Below, piece by piece: positions 58,212-64,000 of a stretch of 64,000 nucleotides of DNA. Under the pieces are notes generated by a model that had not been told where the DNA came from, did not search any database, and worked only from the letters and a program-made list of their open reading frames with translations. Source of the stretch: Streptococcus sp. Marseille-P6264 (GTDB lineage: Bacteria; Bacillota; Bacilli; Lactobacillales; Streptococcaceae). The position numbers and the translations under genes were made by a program. Positions within the stretch are counted from its first letter, which is position 1. Every line of letters starts with the position of its first letter. Location: contig NZ_CABPTO010000005.1 in the NCBI RefSeq assembly GCF_902460355.1, positions 118,274 through 182,273 on the forward strand, given 5' to 3'.

Positions 58212-58562
58212 ATGGCAACTAAAAACTATTTACAACAATATATTTCCCAAAAAGTGAAATATTTTCGAACACAAAACAAAATGAGCCAGGAAGAACTTTC
58301 GGAACAAGCGGGACTCGGGCTTAAGTATATCAACCAACTCGAAAACCAAAACGTGAATCTGACCATTCGCAGTCTTGAAAAAGTGATTGACGCCCTAGAG
58401 ATGACCCCAGAGGAATTTTTCAATTTTGATAGTCTTGAATCAACCTCTGATAAGACTGACAATCTTTCTCTCAAAAGAATCAACATGAAGGTTAAACAGC
58501 TCCCTGTTGAAAAACGAGAGAAAATGTTAAGCATTTTCGAAAGTATATTAGACAATCTCTGA
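58212..58562 (+). CDS. XRE-family regulator between mleS and mleR
   Basis: 116 residues. A helix-turn-helix at about 12-65 (VKYFRTQNKMSQEELSEQAGLGLKYINQLENQNVNLTIRSLEKVIDALEM) is typical of the XRE/SinR family. The C-terminal 45 residues (LSLKRINMKVKQLPVEKREKML) probably dimerise. The longer frame from 58026 has no start signal. S. mutans also has a regulator gene in its mle locus, so it may modulate malolactic or acid-tolerance genes, but this is inference. Confidence 0.82.
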   Translation: MATKNYLQQYISQKVKYFRTQNKMSQEELSEQAGLGLKYINQLENQNVNLTIRSLEKVIDALEMTPEEFFNFDSLESTSDKTDNLSLKRINMKVKQLPVEKREKMLSIFESILDNL

Positions 58563-58625
58563 TACTCCTGACTCATCTACATTGTAACTGGTGAAGGTCC
58601 GTATAGTCAAATTCAATGATACAGA

Positions 58626-58660
58626 TAAAAATCATTTATCTGGTGATTTTCGCTTTTTTT
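58626..58660 (+). terminator. probable terminator after the XRE gene
   Basis: AAAATCA/TGATTTT stem with a nine-base loop, followed by CGCTTTTTTT, between the XRE gene and mleR. Confidence 0.6.
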
Positions 58661-58689
58661 CCTTCTCCAACTAATGAAAGTGAGCCTAT

Positions 58690-59604
58690 ATGAATTTAAA
58701 AGATCTACAATATTTTTATGACCTCTGCCAGCTTCAATCCTATACGGAAGTGGCAAAACAACACAATGTCAGCCAACCATCTATTTCTTATGCCATCAAG
58801 CGCTTAGAGGAATCTTTTAATTGCAAATTGATTCACCACGATCCCTCACATCGCTCCTTTAAATTAACTACTCAAGGACAAATCCTTCTGAAGCATACAG
58901 AACTGATTTTACCTGAGGTCATTTCTACTCACAAAGAAATTAATCGCTCTTTGGCGCATTACACTACTGTAGGATTTCCTCCTATTATCATACAGTATCT
59001 CTTTGCTTCTCTAAATGAAGAAAAAGAATTTGATTTTTTAAAAAAAGTACGCCCCATCCGCGGTGGCTCCGTGGAGTTATTAAACCTTCTCCTCAAGGGG
59101 GACCTTGATGCAAGCTTACTCGGTTTGATTGAACCACTCAATCATCCTTCAATAGAGACGCATGAACTATTTCATAAAGAACTGTATGTCGTTTTATCTA
59201 AGAACCACCCTCTTGCTACTGCTTCTTCCCTCACTTTTCAAGATTTAGTAGATCAATCCTTTATCCTTTTAGACGAACATTTTGTTCACTTGAAAGCTTT
59301 TGAACTTCTTAATCAGAAGTATCAAAACAGGGCAGAAATATTCTTCAAGAGTGACGACATTGTCATTCTTAAAGAACTTTTAAAGAAAGGGATTGGCGTT
59401 AGTTTACTAGCTGATATCGCACTCTCTGATGAAGATGATGATTTAATAAAAATCCCTCTAATACCGGAGGACCAGATCACATTTACCGTTTATTACGCTC
59501 ACCTTAAATCAGCTACACTGTCATCAGAAGTAGAGGATTTATTTAATTTTATTAAACTATACAAACCAAAAGAACTTGGCTCTTTGTCAACTGTAGTAGG
59601 TTGA
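58690..59604 (+). CDS. mleR: LysR-type regulator, probable MleR
   Basis: 304 residues. An N-terminal winged helix (LKDLQYFYDLCQLQSYTEVAKQHNVSQPSISYAIKRLEESF) and a LysR substrate-binding domain (about 90-290) match MleR-like regulators that activate mleS in response to malate. It sits at the far end of the locus, transcribed away from mleS. GAAAGTGAGCCTAT precedes the ATG. A strong terminator follows. Confidence 0.88.
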   Translation: MNLKDLQYFYDLCQLQSYTEVAKQHNVSQPSISYAIKRLEESFNCKLIHHDPSHRSFKLTTQGQILLKHTELILPEVISTHKEINRSLAHYTTVGFPPIIIQYLFASLNEEKEFDFLKKVRPIRGGSVELLNLLLKGDLDASLLGLIEPLNHPSIETHELFHKELYVVLSKNHPLATASSLTFQDLVDQSFILLDEHFVHLKAFELLNQKYQNRAEIFFKSDDIVILKELLKKGIGVSLLADIALSDEDDDLIKIPLIPEDQITFTVYYAHLKSATLSSEVEDLFNFIKLYKPKELGSLSTVVG

Positions 59605-59620
59605 AGAAAAGCTAAGCTCG

Positions 59621-59648
59621 AGAAAGGACGAAATTCGTCCTTTCTTTT
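59621..59648 (+). terminator. terminator after mleR
   Basis: AGAAAGGACGAATTCGTCCTTTCT-type hairpin (aaaggacgaaattcgtccttt) followed by TTTTTT. Confidence 0.8.
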
Positions 59649-59649
59649 T

Positions 59650-60597
59650 TGATGTTTAGGGCGATAAAATCGCTTATCACTCAATTTACGGCTATCCTGT
59701 TGAATGAGCTTCCAGTAACGTTTGATGGCCTTATATTCATGGGATTTTCGTTCAAGCTGATTCATGATTTGAACACGCACACGACTCATAGCACGGATTA
59801 AGTGTTGAAGTAAAACAGTCCAGTGGACTGTTTTAGCCTGAGTTCAGAAATATAATAACGAAGGGTGAAAACGATCGAGAACGATTTTAGCACACGGAAA
59901 AAGCTGTTTAGCTAAGTCATAATAAGGACTAAACATATCCATAGTAATGATTTTGACGCGACATCGGATGGGTCTATCATATTTAAGAAAGTGATTTTGG
60001 ATGACAGCTTGTGTTCTTCCCTCAAGAACAGTGATGATATTGAGCTTATCAAAATCTTGCGCAATGAAACTCATCTTCATCTCCCGATTGAAACAGTCAC
60101 TTCCCTGACTGTTTCAACATCCCAGGATATAATCTCAGGAAGATGCGAAAAATCATGCTTAAAGTGGGAGTCATTGAGCTTTCAAATGACAGTTGAAGTT
60201 GAAATGGCCATTTGCTGAGCAATATCGGTCATAGAAGTCTTTTCAACCAACTTTTGAGCAATCTTTTGGTTGATGATACGAGGGATTTGGTGATTCTTCT
60301 TGACGATAGAAGTCTCAGCGACCATCATTTTCGAACAATGATAGCACTTAAAACGACGCTTTCCAAGAAGAATTCTAGTAGGCATACCAGTCGTTTCAAG
60401 GTAAGGAATCTTAGAAAGTTTTTGAAAGTCATATTTCTTCATTTGATTTCCGCAATCAGGACAAGATGGGGGGCGTCGTAGCCCAGGTTAGCGATGATTT
60501 CCTTTTTTGTTATAGATTATATAGGACTTTTTTTCTACAATAGAATAGGCTCTATAATATCCATAGGGGATTTACCCACTACAAATATTATAGAGCC
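59650..60597 (-). mobile_element. decayed ISL3-family element, left copy
   Basis: On the minus strand a palindromic end (60548-60597, ggctctataatat...atattatagagcc) is followed by pieces of an ISL3 transposase. N-terminal zinc finger SCPDCGNQMKKYDFQK and CYHCSKMMVAETS lie near 60,300-60,480, a DDE segment ITMDMFSPYYDLAKQLFP near 59,850-60,080, and a C-terminal stretch SRVRVQIMNQLERKSHEYKA near 59,640-59,789. Several frames are broken, the first 30 or so codons are lost, and the 3' end is missing. It is not functional. Confidence 0.85.
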
Positions 60598-60622
60598 TAA
60601 AAAGTAAGCCACCGGCTTACTC

Positions 60623-63397
60623 TTAATCAAATAGTCGGTGTCTTATTTCTTCTAGAGCCATAATGATAAATGGACAGACGAGCAAATAGAGCCAATCATC
60701 AAAACCAATCGGAGCTGTATTAAAGAGAGTGTGGAAAAGAGGTACATAGGACAGGATAATAAAGAGAATGATTTCTAAGATAATCCCCAGACTAATAATC
60801 TTATTTGCAAATGGTTTGATTTTGAAAATAGATCCTCTACCTTTGCGACTATTCATAGCCATACCAATCTGCGTGAAGATGATAGCTCCCAAAGTCATGG
60901 TTGTTGCCTCTCGATAAAGAGGTCCTGAACTAGCTAGATGATTCAGATGTCCTTGATTAACCCAATAATTAAGGAAGAAGGCACCCATAGCCAAAACAGA
61001 CTCAATCATACCATACCAAGCAAAGGCTTTTAATAATAATTGCCGATTTAACAAACGATCTGATAGGCGTCTTGGTGGCCTGTCCATAATGCCTTCTTCT
61101 GGTGGCTCAACCCCCAGTCCCAAAGCGGGCATCATATCTGTTCCAAGGTCAATCGCTAGGATTTGCATAACTGTTAAGGGAAGAGGAATGCGCCCCAAAG
61201 AGAACAAGAAGAAAGTAGAGGGTACAGCTTCAGGAGTATTGGAATTAAAAATATAGGTAAGGAATCTTTGAATATTTCGATAAACGGCACGTCCTTCTTC
61301 AACAGCATGGACAATAGAAGCAAAGTGGTCATCCGTTAAAATCATATCAGCAGATTCCTTGGCTACGTCGGTTCCAGATACCCCCATAGCTACACCGATA
61401 TCAGACTTTTTAAGAGCAGGGGCATCATTAACACCATCACCAGTAACAGCGACAACTTCACCAAGTTCCTGAAGTGCATTGACTACACGATATTTTTGTT
61501 CAGGAGCCACACGAGCAAAAACAATCTCGCCTTTAAGAGCTACTTTGAGCTCTTCGTCGGTCATATCTGCCAGTTCAAGCCCTGAAACCACTCGTGCATT
61601 GTTACCTTTTACAATTCCAATTTTCTTGGCAATACTAAGAGCTGTCAAACCATAGTCACCTGTGAGCATGATAATGCGAATACTGGCACGGTGACATTGC
61701 TCAATTGCTTCACGTACACCTTGACGTGGAGGGTCACTCATGGCAACAAGTCCCACAAAGACCATATCTTCTTCGAGGGTCCGCATATCCCACTTGTCTT
61801 CTCTAATATCTTCGCTTTCCAAAGGACGATAAGCAACAGCTAAAACACGTAAGCCGTCACGAGCAAATTGATCGTTAGCAGCAAGAATTGCTTGACGTTC
61901 TGTAGCAGTCATAGATTTGATTGCTCCTTGACCATCATAATAGTCTGAGCAAAGTTCCATCACTTCTTTAGGCGCACCCTTAGTGATGGAAATATGGTGA
62001 CTGCCATCCAGACTTTTTTCGAGACTATGTACCGTTGTCATTCGTTTACGATCCGAATCAAAGGGGATTTCTTTGATACGGGGAGCCCAGTTGTGGTTGT
62101 CATTTAAATCAATACCTGCTTTTTCTGCAAGAACATTAAGACAAGCTTCAGTCGGGTCTCCTAAGACCGTATAATTGGGATTGTCAGCACTTGGCGCAAC
62201 CACTTGAGCATTACTAGCCAAGTGAGAAAAGCGAACCAGACGATTCAGGAGGTCATTTCCCTTCAGAGAAACAGGGTGACCATCCTTCTCAATATGCCCT
62301 TCTGGTGCGTAACCTAGCCCAGTCACCTCATAATTACCCGACAAAGTCCATAAATGATTAACTGTCATGGCATTTTGAGTTAGGGTCCCTGTTTTATCTG
62401 AGCAAATAACAGAGGTTGCTCCAAGAGTCTCAACAGAAGATAATTTCTTCACTAAAGCATGTTCTTTAGCCATGCGTTGTACAGCCATAGCTAGAGAGAG
62501 GGTAACTGTAGGAAGTAACCCCTCAGGGATAAAGGCAACAATCATTCCCAAGGCAAAGATGAAAGCTTGAGAAAGAGGCTGATGGACAAATAGTGTTGCT
62601 GCAATCATAAAGAAGAGACCTACAGATACTGCGATAATCGAAATCTGTTTGGTCAAATGGTCTAGTTCCTTTTGCAGTGGGCTCTTTTCCTGAGCTAGGT
62701 TTTGTGTCAAGTCTGCAATTTGTCCAAACTCAGTTTCCATACCGATGGCAGATACTATAAAATGTCCTGCCCCAGAGGAAACTGTGGTCCCTGCAAACAC
62801 CATATTGTCATATTCCAATTCAGTCTTATCAGGAGTCAAATCTGCTTGGTCTGATTTATAAATGGAATTAGACTCACCAGTGAGAGCAGACTGATTTACT
62901 TGCAAGTCTGTCACAGCAACCAAACGTCCATCTGCAGAAATACGGTCACCTTCTTCAATGAAAACCAAATCACCTGGCACCAAGTCCTGTGCAAGGATTT
63001 TATCTTCCTTTCCATCACGAAGAACTCGGGTATAGGATGGAAGAAGCTTATTCAGTGCTGCCGTGGCTTGACTAGCCTTATATTCTTGAATAAAACTAAA
63101 GAGACCATTAATGATATTGACCAGCCAAATCGCAATTCCCAACTCCAAGCTATGGGAAATCACAGCAATAAAGCCACCAACCCACAATAAGAGGGCCATG
63201 AGACTGGTAAAATGTTTGACAAAGGTCAACCAAATAGGTTCTTTCTTACTTTCTTTCAACTGGTTAGGACCATAAGTTGCTTGCCTCTTTTTTACTTCTT
63301 GTGAGTTTAACCCTTGAGGACTTGTTTGCAACACTTGATAAACCTGATCAGGGGCACAGGTTCCTAATGTAGTCCCCTTCTGTCTAGAATCTCTCAT
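60623..63397 (-). CDS. P-type cation-transporting ATPase
   Basis: 924 residues with full P2 architecture. The N-terminal cytoplasmic domain is followed by TM1-2, the A-domain motif LTGES (172-176), TM3-4 with PEGLLPTVT (291-299), phosphorylated Asp334 in CSDKTGTLTQN, KGAPKEVMELCSD in the N domain, the hinge GDGVNDAPALKKSDIG, and four to six C-terminal helices. PEGLL rather than PEGLP is closer to Na/K/H-type (P2C) pumps than to Ca2+ pumps, so sodium or proton-linked transport is possible. The ion is not proven. AGGAAAGGATT precedes the ATG. The flanks carry outward-facing ISL3 ends. Confidence 0.93.
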   Translation of the reverse strand: MRDSRQKGTTLGTCAPDQVYQVLQTSPQGLNSQEVKKRQATYGPNQLKESKKEPIWLTFVKHFTSLMALLLWVGGFIAVISHSLELGIAIWLVNIINGLFSFIQEYKASQATAALNKLLPSYTRVLRDGKEDKILAQDLVPGDLVFIEEGDRISADGRLVAVTDLQVNQSALTGESNSIYKSDQADLTPDKTELEYDNMVFAGTTVSSGAGHFIVSAIGMETEFGQIADLTQNLAQEKSPLQKELDHLTKQISIIAVSVGLFFMIAATLFVHQPLSQAFIFALGMIVAFIPEGLLPTVTLSLAMAVQRMAKEHALVKKLSSVETLGATSVICSDKTGTLTQNAMTVNHLWTLSGNYEVTGLGYAPEGHIEKDGHPVSLKGNDLLNRLVRFSHLASNAQVVAPSADNPNYTVLGDPTEACLNVLAEKAGIDLNDNHNWAPRIKEIPFDSDRKRMTTVHSLEKSLDGSHHISITKGAPKEVMELCSDYYDGQGAIKSMTATERQAILAANDQFARDGLRVLAVAYRPLESEDIREDKWDMRTLEEDMVFVGLVAMSDPPRQGVREAIEQCHRASIRIIMLTGDYGLTALSIAKKIGIVKGNNARVVSGLELADMTDEELKVALKGEIVFARVAPEQKYRVVNALQELGEVVAVTGDGVNDAPALKKSDIGVAMGVSGTDVAKESADMILTDDHFASIVHAVEEGRAVYRNIQRFLTYIFNSNTPEAVPSTFFLFSLGRIPLPLTVMQILAIDLGTDMMPALGLGVEPPEEGIMDRPPRRLSDRLLNRQLLLKAFAWYGMIESVLAMGAFFLNYWVNQGHLNHLASSGPLYREATTMTLGAIIFTQIGMAMNSRKGRGSIFKIKPFANKIISLGIILEIILFIILSYVPLFHTLFNTAPIGFDDWLYLLVCPFIIMALEEIRHRLFD

Positions 63398-63483
63398 AAT
63401 CCTTTCCTCGATTCTAAATTATTAAAGCGATTTCATATTTACACCCTCATTATACTCCTTTTTCAGAAAATGTTGAAAGAAAC
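63398..63483. other. upstream region of the ATPase gene
   Basis: 86 bp between the ATPase start and the right-hand ISL3 end. It is AT-rich and must hold the ATPase promoter, unless transcription starts inside the IS end. No clear -10/-35 pair seen. Confidence 0.4.
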
Positions 63484-63532
63484 GGCTCTATAATTTCTGT
63501 AGTGGGTAAACCACTGTAGGAATTATAGAGCC
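63484..63532. repeat. ISL3-type palindromic end, right copy
   Basis: ggctctataatttctgtagt, then ggg, closing in aggaattatagagcc. It matches the end at 60548-60597 in sequence and palindromic form. Both lie at the ATPase-proximal end of their elements, so the two elements point outward from the ATPase gene. Confidence 0.75.
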
Positions 63533-63605
63533 TCTTTTGTTGTAGAAAAAAAGTCTCATAAGACCTATAATGAAAAGCGACCAAACCATCATTAGAAAGA
63601 ATCTT

Positions 63606-64000
63606 ATGGAACAGTTAAATTTTATCACAAACTTACTGGGAATAAAAGACCAGAACATTACTATTTGGGATGTTCTAGATGCTGGAACGCATAAAGAAAT
63701 CATCACGAAGTTGGATTATCCTGCTCCTAAATGCTACAACTGTCATGGTCAGATGGCTAAATATGACTTCCAAAAAGAATCTAAAATCCCCTACCTAGAA
63801 TGTGCGGGATACAAAACGCTGATTCGGTTGAGAAAACGCCGTTTCCGCTGTCAGGATTGCGGGAAAGTAGCTGTCGCAGAAACCACAGCGACATCTATCA
63901 TTGGCGAATTGGGAGATATTCGTCGCTTTCAGTCTACCAATCAAATCAACGCTTTTATTAGCATTGACCTGAGACACTATGAATCTGGGAACTTTCTCGC
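63606..64000 (+). mobile_element. chimeric transposase, ISL3 N-terminus joined to an IS110-type C-terminus
   Basis: The frame is open from ATG 63606 to the edge, 131 codons. Residues 1-92 are ISL3-like: MEQLNFITNLLGIKDQNITI, KCYNCHGQMAKYDFQKESKI and KRRFRCQDCGKVAVAETT, with two CxxC pairs of a zinc finger. From about residue 93 it continues in frame as ATSIIGELGDIRRFQSTNQI, then NAFISIDLRHYESGNF. This is the C-terminal Transposase_20 domain of IS110-family enzymes, not the ISL3 helical region. The junction is near 63,880-63,892. No insertion scar or stop marks it. The product is unlikely to be active. Confidence 0.75.

Noticed and set aside
60623..63397. ATPase as a cargo of a phage
   Set aside because: No phage structural, lysis or replication genes are near. 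IS ends alone explain its context.

Overview
The window is a piece of a low-GC Firmicute chromosome, almost certainly an oral Streptococcus of the sanguinis/mitis type. Supporting signs are the gene sets and their order (pepP-efp-asp23-nusB, manLMN-manO, sufCDSUB, mecA-rgpG, ilvBNC-ilvA, fakA with a second Asp23 protein), strong AGGAGG-type ribosome sites, extended T-box leaders and streptococcal ISL3 remnants. The species assignment is inference; no rRNA is present.

Layout. 1-790 is mostly non-coding and holds a 42-bp tandem repeat. 791-10,864 is mainly a minus-strand housekeeping block: nusB, asp23, efp, pepP, a HAD-MazG fusion, plus-strand asparaginase, then DUF896, glyS, glyQ and an unrecognised HExxH protein behind a T-box leader. 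11,135-14,470 is the CcpA-type mannose PTS operon. 14,456-15,960 is serS with its T-box. 16,245-18,203 is an oligopeptide-binding lipoprotein, followed by a PBP3-like protein that has lost its catalytic Ser and Lys. 19,951-25,152 is the SUF operon. 25,237-30,234 holds rgpG, mecA, uppP and a DUF2207 protein. 30,302-32,667 is a glutamine-type ABC transporter. 33,087-38,734 holds an SPFH protein and the branched-chain amino acid genes with a CodY-like box. 38,815-42,504 is a six-gene two-component/ABC operon that includes two very small membrane proteins. 42,653-47,125 holds a lipoprotein, fakA, asp23, rpmB and a LytTR regulator with a LiaF-like membrane partner. A SemiSWEET gene, tRNA-Thr, a DUF3290-DUF421 pair and CsbD follow.

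From about 49.5 kb to the right edge the window looks accessory. It holds a broken tyrosine integrase, a membrane-protein operon (DUF1211-like fragment, K+ channel, DUF389, acetyltransferase), a second ~95% identical DUF389 gene, and a pseudogene with one internal TAG. Two orphan copies of the ribosomal protein S9 (rpsI) 3' end, each with its own terminator, look like attachment-site scars of rpsI-targeting elements. Beyond them lie a malolactic locus (mleP, mleS, an XRE regulator, mleR) and a P-type ATPase bracketed by two outward-facing ISL3-type elements. The right-hand one is an in-frame chimera between an ISL3 zinc-finger domain and an IS110-type C-terminal domain.

Five copies of a structured ~177-bp dispersed repeat all lie within 15 bp downstream of a gene's stop codon, and one carries a second terminal-inverted-repeat element. 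No CRISPR array, rRNA or complete prophage was seen.
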